DNA of 64,000 bases, from positions 186,001 to 250,000 of the forward strand of contig NW_024882188.1 in assembly GCF_019059575.1 (NCBI RefSeq), in the 5' to 3' direction. The notes under the pieces were generated by a model, which was given only the letters and a program-made list of their open reading frames with translations, ran no database searches and was not told the origin of the DNA. Positions within the stretch are counted from its first letter, which is position 1, and each line of letters begins with the position of its first letter. Made by a program: the position numbers and the translations under genes. Positions 10,256-19,325 of the stretch are shown piece by piece. The DNA is from Amphibalanus amphitrite. Its lineage: Eukaryota; Arthropoda; Thecostraca; Balanomorpha; Balanidae.

Positions 10256-11380
10256 GGCGACCACCCGTGAGCTCCCTGGCAGGTCGGACACGGCCGCTGG
10301 AGGCTGACCGTGGTAGGAGGGAACGGGGAGAGAGGCTGTGTTGTGGGGCTCCTTGCGGGAGGGACCGGGGTCGCTGCCAAGCTACGGGTGAAAGCTGGAT
10401 TGTCTTTGAGCTGGGAAACATTAAAATGGTCATGCTTTTCTGAGAGGAATTTTGGGGGAGGAATGAGTACCATGAACGTTCCAGCGGCTTTGCAGTTCAG
10501 AGGGATTGGCCGTTGCGCTGAGTGAGGGCTGCAGAGGAGAGAATTAGGTCAAAGGAGTGACGAAGAAGTGCCGTTGGGGAGACAGACGAGGAAATGAGGT
10601 GTAAACAAAAGACAAAGCAGTCCCCTCAGAGCGGCGAGGGGTGAGAATTTGGCGCTTTTCGGAAGTTTATCGCATGGATCGGCACTATTACGTGCCGCTG
10701 ACATTGCTCCAGTAGTTAATCCTCGCTTTTGGCTGAAAATCAACCGCTTCCTTGGATTTTAGAATACAGACTGTGCTACTTAATGTTAATCAAGCAGTGT
10801 GTAATGAAATGACTATGCTTAACAATGGGTAATCTCTCGTCCTAGATATTCCTTTTCACCAAAATGAGCCCCAACAATCAATGTGCAATTATTTGTGCCT
10901 TCACTCCCTATTCCTTTCCTCCCTGGGGTGCGCTTTGTTCTTGCCTGTGACTGATGGCCTACGCAACATTACCAGTGTGGAATTTCACAAATGTGTTGGA
11001 CTGGTAAGTCCGAGTCGTGAGCGGAAGTGAACTTCTCACATGTGCTGTGGTTCACTTGCAATGTTTGCAATGTGTTGTTACTGCGTTGACTGGCCGCGAG
11101 GCCTGGGCGGCCGGAACGATCAGTATGTCGGCAGTGCCCACCCAGTGATGGCGATAACGTTCCTGGCTGAGACGGTCTCATTTTCGGCTGCGGCGCAGTT
11201 AAGTGTTGGCGCACGGAGTTCAATGTGTTGGGAAGAAGCTTTTGGTGTATGTTTTTGGCATCACGCTTGTCGGCCCATCCCCACCTTTCAGTCGCCCTTT
11301 TTCGAGTTCGTGTAGGGCACCATGCTTGTAGAGTGATGAATATACGTTTTCATAAATAAAGAAAGTTTTTATATTTGAAG
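10256..11380 (+). other. Probable PARP1 3' UTR with polyadenylation signal
   Basis: No coding frame follows the stop. A canonical AATAAA lies at 11355-11360 in CATAAATAAAGAAAG, about 1.1 kb past the stop, and would make a long 3' UTR. It is the first convincing signal in the + direction that I saw. The strand-opposed channel gene ends at 11943, so the two genes converge with roughly 560 bp between them, a stretch in which nothing else was seen. Confidence 0.5.
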
Positions 11381-11942
11381 GAAAAGGGAGAAATCTGCAA
11401 TTGCAGTGACCTTTGGGTACTAAGATTCAGCGCCTTATTTAATTAATATATTTTTTTTAATTGACAGGTAGACTTATTTCCATTCGGGGTAGCATAACAT
11501 TTGATAACACTAGGTTATTTCAAAAGACACTTTTTGTTTTACTATTTCCAGCATCGGTAACAAAGGTGATTGACTTCACCCTGAGGAGAGAGCAATGACA
11601 CTTGTGTTATGGCACTGTGCGAGCTAAATGCATGTTTAATGGGAAGAATTCCTCGTCTATGCGTTAGCTGTAGCATGCTGTAGTTTTGTAGTTTGTAGTT
11701 TGTCATTGTGACGAGGAGGCCTGCAGTAGGTAGTTACGAAACCTTCAATTATAATGGAAGTCTCCCTCTGGTGACTCCAATGTTCACTCATTCAACATGA
11801 CTCCGTCCTCATTACAGGTGTATTCATCGACTCGGTTACCCGTCATCATTGAGCATCTGAATCGTAAATGCTCGTATGATACCCTTCAGGTGCAGTCTAC
11901 CTTGCGCCCATTGTCATCCACATAAGGCACCCGTTCTCGCGG

Positions 11943-13598
11943 CTACACACCTGTGAAATAATCTTCTTTCGCCTCGGTAGCAGTTGAAGAGGACTCATCG
12001 TCATGGTAGCTGTCGTGCACGTACACGATCCAAAACGTCACACAGAACACACAGAAGAACACCGGGTACATCATCTCGACACACTTCTTCACGTAGTCGG
12101 ACCACGTGAGCCAGCGGTACTCCTTGCGGATGCTCCACATGCTCTTGAGCAGCGACTGGACGCTCCACTGGGATCCCTCGTCGTCGTCGAGTTCCTCCTC
12201 GACGGGTCGTCGCCGGGCCGCGTGTCGCTCGTGCGCCCACTGGTAGAACTCTGACCACTCGACGCGCTCGCCGGCGGGCGACTCGCCCGTCTCGGCGTCC
12301 CAGAAGAGGTCGTCGCCGTGCCAGGTGGACTGGCGCCGCAGCCGGTCCAGGTCGAACCCGTGCCGCTCCGCCATCGCCGCCGGAGACGTGGACCGACGAC
12401 GGGCGAAACTGAAGCGGCGCGGCGCGTTCTCTGTGGTGAGCGCCCCGCGACGCCGGGTGGCGCGCTGCCGCTCCTCGCGGTGGCTCTCATCGGCCAGCTG
12501 TCTGGCCAGCTTTGGCTGCCGGTAGAAGAATAGCACGTCGTCTACCGACTCTTGCTGTTCGCGCTCCAGGCCTCGGAACGCGTACCGGAGGTCCAGGAAG
12601 CAGGCTACCACTGAGAGCCAGACGAACGTCAGCACCGAGAGCATCCAGACGTCGATGCTGCGCACGACGCCCGAGTGTGGCACCGTCTTCAGCTGGCGCA
12701 GCAGCTGCACTGTGCAGACCAGGTTCAGGAACGAGAGCAGCACACGACCTTCGCCCAGCTCGTCGGGAAGATAGAAGGAAATCCAAGCGATGATTACCAT
12801 GAACAAGCCGGGAACGAAGATCAGGAGGACGGCGTGCGAACTTTTCCGGGACACTTTGACGACGACGGACAGGCGAGAAACTTCCCTGTAGCCTAGTGAC
12901 TTGTAGCGCACGACTGACTGATGTCTGTAGGAAACTGCCACGTTGAATCCTGACGTCAAATGTCTATTGGCAACTGAAAACGCTCCCGTGTCCCAGTGCA
13001 GCTCTACTGAGTAGTTTTGTGCCTGGAATGCACCAAGATACCATGTGCATATATGCACATCGAGAGGATAGCGTTGCAACGACGTTTCGCACCAAAGTTT
13101 CGTTGATAGTGTCTGTCGAACACTGAAGCCCGTGGTAGCATTCATTTTTACTGGATCTGTAACAGGTGAAGTCTGAAATGAATGAGCAGACTGTGAAGAA
13201 GATATGAAGAGTTGCGGTATCCACGCGGGCTGGCGCGACTCTGTAGCACCATCCGAGCTATTTTCAGACCTTGCGCAGGGATTCAACACCGATGTATGAG
13301 ACGCGTTCCATTCGATTTCCAGGGTTGTGCGTAGAGTAACGAAGTGAACGTCGTTAGTGGCAGAAATATCCTCCAACTGTCCCCTGATGTACACAGGGAA
13401 TGCATGTGGGCATCGGGCGATGTTCATATTTTCTTTGTGCAAGTCTTCGCAATCCAGTCTTTTTGCAGTTTTCGGTGGCTGTGATCCGCAGATCAAGGAA
13501 TCTGAAGGGGCTTCTGAGGATCGCACATTTGTCTGAACAAGTGCATTTGTAAACAAAGCTGCCTGGACAAAGTAAAGGAAACACCACATTACATTCAT
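11943..13598 (-). CDS. Cys-loop ligand-gated ion channel subunit, divergent
   Basis: A pentameric ligand-gated channel subunit of 551 residues in a single coding exon. The start at 13598 is chosen because MNVMWCFLYFVQAALFTNALV is a signal peptide and because a good acceptor (TTTTCCGCAG, exon start 13622) lies just upstream. A longer frame beginning at 13682 would read through that splice site. The extracellular domain carries the signature disulphide loop, two cysteines 13 residues apart (about C170 and C184, CETSLQRYPLDVHIC). TM1 is near residues 255-277 (LIFVPGLFMVIIAWISFYLP), TM2 near 284-302, TM3 near 312-335 (VRSIDVWMLSVLTFVW) and TM4 near the end (MMYPVFFCVFCVTFWIVYV). A long basic cytoplasmic loop of about 170 residues lies between TM3 and TM4. 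The TM3 wording resembles arthropod GABA, glutamate or pH-gated anion channels, but the residues before TM2 are ELGEGR, not the usual PAR. The ligand is not identifiable. Confidence 0.87.
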   Translation of the reverse strand: MNVMWCFLYFVQAALFTNALVQTNVRSSEAPSDSLICGSQPPKTAKRLDCEDLHKENMNIARCPHAFPVYIRGQLEDISATNDVHFVTLRTTLEIEWNASHTSVLNPCARSENSSDGATESRQPAWIPQLFISSSQSAHSFQTSPVTDPVKMNATTGFSVRQTLSTKLWCETSLQRYPLDVHICTWYLGAFQAQNYSVELHWDTGAFSVANRHLTSGFNVAVSYRHQSVVRYKSLGYREVSRLSVVVKVSRKSSHAVLLIFVPGLFMVIIAWISFYLPDELGEGRVLLSFLNLVCTVQLLRQLKTVPHSGVVRSIDVWMLSVLTFVWLSVVACFLDLRYAFRGLEREQQESVDDVLFFYRQPKLARQLADESHREERQRATRRRGALTTENAPRRFSFARRRSTSPAAMAERHGFDLDRLRRQSTWHGDDLFWDAETGESPAGERVEWSEFYQWAHERHAARRRPVEEELDDDEGSQWSVQSLLKSMWSIRKEYRWLTWSDYVKKCVEMMYPVFFCVFCVTFWIVYVHDSYHDDESSSTATEAKEDYFTGV

Positions 13599-13622
13599 GC
13601 ATGGTTGTAGGCCGCACAGACA

Positions 13623-13688
13623 CTGCGGAAAAGCAATGAAAAATGATTCAGACTCTACACACTCATTGCCTTCATGAAACAAACTTAC
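13623..13688 (-). other. Predicted 66-nt intron in the 5' UTR of the channel gene
   Basis: On the - strand a GTAAGT donor (13688 down to 13683) and a pyrimidine-rich acceptor ending CGCAG (AG at 13624-13623) bracket 66 nt. Splicing here removes the in-frame upstream ATG and leaves the signal-peptide ATG at 13598 as first start of the exon. Transcript evidence is absent. Confidence 0.5.
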
Positions 13689-13689
13689 G

Positions 13690-15050
13690 TTACATCCGTT
13701 ACATCATATAGGGCGTTGCGTCACATCAAAACAAATGGAACAACGAAATGGCCCAAAAAAGCTTTCGTTTGTTTTCAAATGAAGTTGGTCACGATGTGTT
13801 CCGTGCATGGCACCTCTGACGCACAAAGCTGATGCCATCGGTATTTTATCGCCTTGATCCCATCTTTCTATGCGCATCGACGCAGCCAAACTTCCTCGAA
13901 TAACCTGTAACTTGTCTTACCTGGTGAATAGTAGCGTCTCGGCAATGGCAAAATGACTTAGCTTCAGCTATCATTTATTTATTTCCTAAATCATAGATAA
14001 CATGAATCGTTGGAAACGGCATGGCCTGGGAGCCTTGACAGTAATTGCAAGACATGATTCGGTTCAAACTCGTGTTTTCTATGTTGTTAATTGGTGGGAC
14101 ATAACCGAGGGTTTACTGCTCAATAGTTAGGACATGTTTCGTTAGAATTGTGTTTTTTTCTATTGAAAAACAAATCTGAGTTCCCTGAAAATTTTACCAT
14201 TACCATTCCTTCGAGGAAAACATACTGGCGATTCACATGCTGTTATTTGCGACTGATTAAATTCTCTGATTTTCAAGAAAGCTTCATTGCACACAAAAAA
14301 CACGCAATTGGTGAGCCCTCTAACTTCGCCACACCGTTCTGATCAAAAACACGACTTACTCCGAGGAACCGGCAAACATAAACTGATTTATGGTTTGTAG
14401 TGTATTCACACGTTTGATCTCGATGGAATACGCTTTCGACGCGTGACGAAGTGCACAGTATTCATGTAAGAAAAATATGATTGCGTCTCAGAGACAAACA
14501 TCAATGCAGGATCCTTGATCCACTTACAAAACATTGCAACACGAACCTAGTACAAATGTCATCTTGCGCTCCACAAACAAAAAGGTGAACATCTACCAAC
14601 TATATACGAGCATGGGTCCAATTTAAAAATAGACACATTTAGGATGTTCACAAACAATTCCAGTCATGTGCTGGATTTCCAGCTGGGTAGGAACGAACGT
14701 AAAGCGTACATGGACATTTGACAAATTTACAGAGAACTAACGGTAGTTGGCACCGAAACGTCATTTGTTCCCATCGTCCCTTACCTTACAGGTCTTTCAA
14801 GTTGCCTTTAAGAAATGCTGCGACATAAAATGTCGGATGGAATCGATACCTTTGTGGCTATCTCCCTTCACATACGCCTTACTCCACACTGCGAAATGGC
14901 TTACCAACCTATTACACAATACACATTCAAGAGATTGCATTAAAAACATCAGCGCCGTCTCGCCGAAAACGGCCGTAGATTCATGTGTGTCCACATGGCG
15001 TCATTAGAGCGGCAGTGGGGGATGGGCGGCGGTGGGCGGACCGCGAGTGC
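13690..15050. other. Intergenic sequence upstream of the channel gene, nothing recognised
   Basis: The stretch is moderately AT-rich with no recognisable coding frame or repeat. It must contain the 5' end and promoter of the - strand channel gene, but no clear TATA box or initiator could be fixed. Confidence 0.4.
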
Positions 15051-15059
15051 GAGCCCCGG

Positions 15060-15475
15060 CCGGCGTCAGACCCAACCCGAGCCGGCCGGGCCGCCCGTCA
15101 GACCCAACCCGAGCCGGCCGGGCCGGCGTCAGACCCAACCCGAGCCGGCCGGGCCGGCGTCAGACCCAACCCGAGCCGGCCGGGCCGGCGTCAGACCCAA
15201 CCCGAGCCGGCCGGGCCGGCGTCAGACCCAACCCGAGCCGGCCGGGCCGGCGTCAGACCCAACCCGAGCCGGCCGGGCCGCCCGTCAGACCCAACCCGAG
15301 CCGGCCGGGCCGGCGTCAGACCCAACCCGAGCCGGCTGGGCCGGCGTCAGACCCAACCCGAGCCGGCCGGGCCGGCGTCAGACCCAACCCGAGCCGGCCG
15401 GGCCGGCGTCAGACCCAACCCGAGCCGGCCGGGCCGCCCGTCAGACCCAACCCGAGCCGGCCGGGCCGCCGCACG
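15060..15475. repeat. GC-rich minisatellite, 31-bp unit, 13 copies
   Basis: The unit contains GTCAGACCCAACCCGAGCC followed by GGCCGGGCCGGC. Thirteen copies of its GTCAGACCCAACCCGAG core occur at about 31-bp spacing, starting near 15065, 15097, 15128 and so on to 15440. Copies 1, 7 and 12 end in CGCCC and are 32 bp, which shifts the register by one. One copy carries a single T change (GGCTGGGCC, near 15335). Because 31 is not a multiple of three, all three + frames stay open, so the long proline- and arginine-rich frames here are by-products and not genes. The array ends about 140 bp from the 3' end of the Lines coding region and may lie in its 3' UTR. Confidence 0.95.
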
Positions 15476-15614
15476 GGCGCAGTGCGCCCCGACCATAAAT
15501 AACCAGTTGAGCCAATGAGCGACCACGCGCTGCGCGGGTGACGGGAGAAGAGAGCGCACGGGGGTGCCCGCCGATGCGGGACGCACTCGGGGGACGTCAG
15601 ACACCGTTCGACCG

Positions 15615-17357
15615 CTATCCGGCCGCCGGATTATGTTCGTACAGCTGCTCACACCGCTCTAGCAGCTTCAGGATCGGCGTCACGTTGTACGGAAACAGAT
15701 CACGAGCCACGAGCTGCTGTAGCGAAATGCGCAGTCCAATCAGCACACCCATCACCTCTTGTAACTTAGCGCCGCACGCGCGCAGAAATCTCGCCCAATG
15801 TTTCCGCACGAACTTGAGGTAGCGCAGCAGGTAGAGCAGGAAACATGTCTCGTTCGAGATGAGAAAATCGAGCAATAGGTCGTGGTCCCGGCGCACGGTG
15901 CCCAGAAACTGCACGAAGCTCCGGTGCGCATCGATGGCGCGCTCAAAGTCGGGCTGCACGCGCGCCCGCTCGGCCAGGCCGGCGCAGAGGTCCAGCAGGC
16001 ACACCATCGCCTCGACCAGGTAATCGTCCTGGTCACAAAGCAGCACCACGGCCCACTCGCTCATCGGCGTCTCCGGGTGGAACGGCAGGCGCGCCTTCAC
16101 CCAGCCGTCCAGCCGGCGCACCACCTCACGTAACGTACGCTCTATAATCACCATGTCCTGCTCCTCTGATCCGGAGCCGCCGGCGGAGCGTGCCGACGCC
16201 TCGCTGCTGCTTTCACATCGCGTCTCCTTCACCGTCACCGCCAGTGCCTTGAGCACGAGCAGCACAGTTTTCTGCATCAGCGGCCGGTCGCCGCCGCTGC
16301 CGCCCGCGCTACCGCTACTGCTTCCCGCGAACGCACGCACACCGCGCTCGTAAGGCACCGCCTCTAGCAAACGACCAGCGCGCGTTTGTCGTAACAGCGC
16401 ATGAGCCAGTCCGGCTGGCTCCTCAGCCACACAGTCCTGCAGCGCAATCGTGCTGCCGTAGCAGAGCACCTCCGCGTAAAGATCCAGCACGGCACGCCAC
16501 ACGTGGGGAGAGGCATCGCCCCCGAGCGAGCTCATCAAGCCCTCCAGCCGGCCGTAGAACGACTTGGTCTCCACGATACTGAGGTTGTTCTTGACGGAGA
16601 TGATGGTTGTCCAGAGCCGGAGGAAGGCGAGCACCTCAGTCTCGTGTGCAGGCCGCGTCAGCAGCCGGCAGAAGCGCTGTGTCACCGGCACCCAGCGGTT
16701 CTCCAGCAGCGCCGTGATGGCACATTTAATCTCGGAGAGTGTCTCCGGGTCGGGACCGACGCTGATGGCCGCGCAGCCGGCCGGCAGCGGGCGGGCGCCG
16801 CCGGCCGCCGACTCGGGCGGATCATGCTGCTCGATTAGCCGCTGCAGCGCGTTCAGCGCATGACACACCTCGAGCTGCCGCTCCGACTCGAGCACGGCGG
16901 CCACCAGGGCCTCGAGCAGTCTCTGAGCGCGGCCGGGCGGCAGCAGGAGAGCGGCCAGCGTCAGACAGCGGCCGGCGCCGCAGCTGAGTAGTGCCGTGCC
17001 CGAGGCGAGCAGGGCCAGCAGCGCCTCCAGCAGCCGTCCGTCCGCCTGCCGCTGGGCGCAGACGGCGCGCTGCAGCTGCCGGCACATACTGCCCAGCCGC
17101 AGCTGCTGCAGCGCCGCTTCCTGCAGCAGCTGCAGCGTGCTGAGCGCCAGCAGCTGCCGACGGCTGTCGGCGGCCGACAGCTGCGCCGTCAGAGCCGTCA
17201 GCTGCGCGGCCGGCAGCGGGCACAGGCAGCCCAGCTGGGCGCGCTCGTGCAGCGCCGCCAGCGGGTCGTCGAGCCGCGGAGTCGGGCCGGGGCTGGCGAG
17301 TCGCGGCCGTTTGGCGGCCGGCCCGCCGCCGCCCACGTCCAGTCGACTCTCGGTCAT
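15615..17357 (-). CDS. lin: Lines/LINS1 homologue, uninterrupted reading frame
   Basis: A 580-residue protein resembling the Lines family (Drosophila lines, vertebrate LINS1), a nuclear and cytoplasmic regulator of patterning that acts with Drumstick/Bowl and modulates Wnt outputs. Residues about 15-19 (KRPRL) form a possible nuclear localisation signal. An alanine- and leucine-rich helical N-terminal half follows. The conserved middle begins near RWVPVTQRFCRLL and VETKSFYGRLEGL. The C-terminal Lines domain includes DQDDYLVEAMVCLLDLC, ISNETCFLLYLLRYLKFV and RDLFPYNVTPILKLLERC. The ATG at 17357 is the first of the frame. The family is usually longer (over 700 residues in flies and humans), so the protein is short or has an undetected upstream exon. 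The CDS is very GC-rich. Identification is from motif memory, not a database search. Confidence 0.8.
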   Translation of the reverse strand: MTESRLDVGGGGPAAKRPRLASPGPTPRLDDPLAALHERAQLGCLCPLPAAQLTALTAQLSAADSRRQLLALSTLQLLQEAALQQLRLGSMCRQLQRAVCAQRQADGRLLEALLALLASGTALLSCGAGRCLTLAALLLPPGRAQRLLEALVAAVLESERQLEVCHALNALQRLIEQHDPPESAAGGARPLPAGCAAISVGPDPETLSEIKCAITALLENRWVPVTQRFCRLLTRPAHETEVLAFLRLWTTIISVKNNLSIVETKSFYGRLEGLMSSLGGDASPHVWRAVLDLYAEVLCYGSTIALQDCVAEEPAGLAHALLRQTRAGRLLEAVPYERGVRAFAGSSSGSAGGSGGDRPLMQKTVLLVLKALAVTVKETRCESSSEASARSAGGSGSEEQDMVIIERTLREVVRRLDGWVKARLPFHPETPMSEWAVVLLCDQDDYLVEAMVCLLDLCAGLAERARVQPDFERAIDAHRSFVQFLGTVRRDHDLLLDFLISNETCFLLYLLRYLKFVRKHWARFLRACGAKLQEVMGVLIGLRISLQQLVARDLFPYNVTPILKLLERCEQLYEHNPAAG

Positions 17358-17387
17358 GTCGGTGCCGGCGGCCGTTCACCGGCCAGT

Positions 17388-17571
17388 CGGCAGCAGCCTG
17401 AGCGAACAGAGGGCACAAAAGTCAGAACAGCACAGCAAGGACCCAGTCGACAGCAGCCTGAGCGAACAGAGGGCACATAAGTCAGATTAGTACAGTAAGG
17501 ACTAAGGCGGCAGCATCCTTTGCGAACAGCGGGCACAACATAAGTCACAACAGGACAACACGGACTGACAC
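17388..17571. repeat. Tandem repeat, 60-bp unit, 3 copies, upstream of lines
   Basis: CAGCAGCCTGAGCGAACAGA occurs at about 17391 and 17451 with 60-bp spacing, and a more diverged third copy (CAGCATCCTTTGCGAACAGC) follows near 17511. Each copy continues with GGGCACA and an AAGTCA motif. The array begins about 30 bp upstream of the lines start codon and may be part of its 5' UTR or promoter. Confidence 0.85.
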
Positions 17572-17939
17572 GGCAGGAATCCTGACCAGACAGACAGCCG
17601 TACCCAGCCGACGCACCGTCGATAATGTTGACTTTTAGAAAACGCGCAAACATCAAACAGCGCGAATCACCACGTCAAAACAAACGATAATAGAGATGCA
17701 ATGCATCCAATACATTAGACTGTAAAGGACACAAAGATTCAGACTGTGCGCAGACCCAGACAGCTGCAACTCTTAATAAAGCCAATATGCTTGAAGCAAA
17801 ATTATCGATGCGCAACAAAGATGGGCAATTACGGATCAGATGTTCATGGAACGCGTAATTCACACGGAATAACGTGAAACATTAACAAGCCCTCGAGAAT
17901 TTCAGACACTCAAGGTCGTACCGACCTCCTGCCTCTGGC

Positions 17940-18110
17940 CGCCAGATGACAGCTGATTGGCGGGTCGATTGGTCTAGCGCCCGAGGCGGCCGGGTCAGGG
18001 GTCAGGTCGGCCGCCAGCTGATTGGTCGCGGCCGAACAGACTACCGCCCGGGACGGTCGAGTCGCTGGAGCGCTGACCTCTCCCAGTGCGGTCAGGGGAG
18101 TTGGTCACGC
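17940..18110. promoter_or_regulatory. GC-rich segment with repeated ATTGG/CCAAT boxes, putative lines promoter
   Basis: Three CCAAT boxes on the - strand (read as ATTGG on +) occur at about 17955 (TGATTGGCGG), 17968 (CGATTGGTC) and 18022 (TGATTGGTCG), in a GC-rich block without a TATA box. They lie 600-665 bp upstream of the lines start codon in its transcription orientation. The assignment as promoter is inference from motif density. Confidence 0.4.
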
Positions 18111-18189
18111 AACGAACGTCGGGTGTGCCGCGAAGTGAACTTCAGTCGGCCGCTTTCAGGCACTTTTATCACATTACTGCTGTGTTAGG

Positions 18190-19323
18190 CTTAGCTACTG
18201 AATATATGGAACTGCAGAGAAGAAACAATTCACTTCTGCCTGGCCACCATAAACAGCATACGAGGTAAGGCTGACCTCTTACATCCTTTTATTTTTCCCT
18301 CACTTTTTTTTAAGGGAATAAATGCGATACACCAGTGTCTACCCATTCGCAAATGAACGATCAGTCTCATTTGGAAGAGGTTGCTCAGTGACTATGGTCG
18401 AATGATGCATTACAAATAATGTCTATCATATTGCAAAATGCGCAGCTTTCAATTGGACACGTTGATAAATGCACGATAAATAGTTTACCTGGCGTGTCAA
18501 TTTTGGCCATATGTGCCGATCGGTATTATCAATCAGCCTTTCATTCGTCTCACGTCTGACAACCCGTCACGGCCTGAGGGTTGTTCCGTGTTCATAGCAG
18601 GGCGTGTTAATTGGTTACATCAGAATTATCCTGTTCGGTGGCGCAACAATAGCAGGCTCTAAATCTTGCTTATTTTCCTGGATGGTGTCTGGCCACATTC
18701 TAGTATCCTGATTTGTTTCTGTTTACATCAAAGCTGAAATGCTGATAACCCTAATACGTGTTTGTATCACGCTACCGGACGGGCCAGCTCTGCAAATAAA
18801 ATGGCTACAGCTGGACACACTGGACACGGACAGCCTTCAGGCCATGGGAGAGCTATTGGTGATTGTAGTGCGCTGACATCACAGCATTTGACCTTTTAGT
18901 TGGCAGAAGTGGGCAACAGGAGCTGGGGGGACACAGAGAAGCTCACTTGTCCATAAACCACTTACCTGATGTATAAAACAGCAGCAGCAGGAGCTCACAG
19001 CGCTTACGCGCCATGTCTTTCTTGTACAGTGATCATTTGGTCCCCAGTTGTCCAAAGTGAGCTCTGGGTTAGAAGTACCGAGTAACTTTTAGACTTGACA
19101 GAGATCGGTTACAAACTACTGTAAATGCATAGCTGGCTGCGCACAGCCTGTATATTGTATGATTTACCTGAAACACATGAAAAGACACAGGGTAAGACAC
19201 AAGGTACAAAATGTATGTTTTTTTATGTCAAAAAGGTGATCAGTCACCATAAATAAGTTATTATCTGAATATCCATGATAAAGTAAAACATTGAAAGGCT
19301 CAAAAACATCAACAAACTCAATG
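18190..19323. other. Intergenic sequence, nothing recognised
   Basis: No gene-like frame, RNA gene or boundary-defined element was seen between the putative lines promoter and the mariner element. The composition is ordinary. Confidence 0.4.
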
Positions 19324-19325
19324 TA

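Noticed and set aside
12001..12793. Several GC-rich frames of 80-130 residues on both strands inside the channel gene
   Set aside because: Shadows of the cytoplasmic-loop coding region; no family wording of their own.
14983..15518. Three overlapping long proline/arginine-rich + strand frames
   Set aside because: They are the three phases of the 31-bp minisatellite; the repeat unit, not coding constraint, keeps them open.
16822..17490. Frames of 160-200 residues overlapping the start of lines on both strands
   Set aside because: High GC and CAG/CTG richness keep shadow frames open; only the - frame at 15615-17357 has conserved family motifs.
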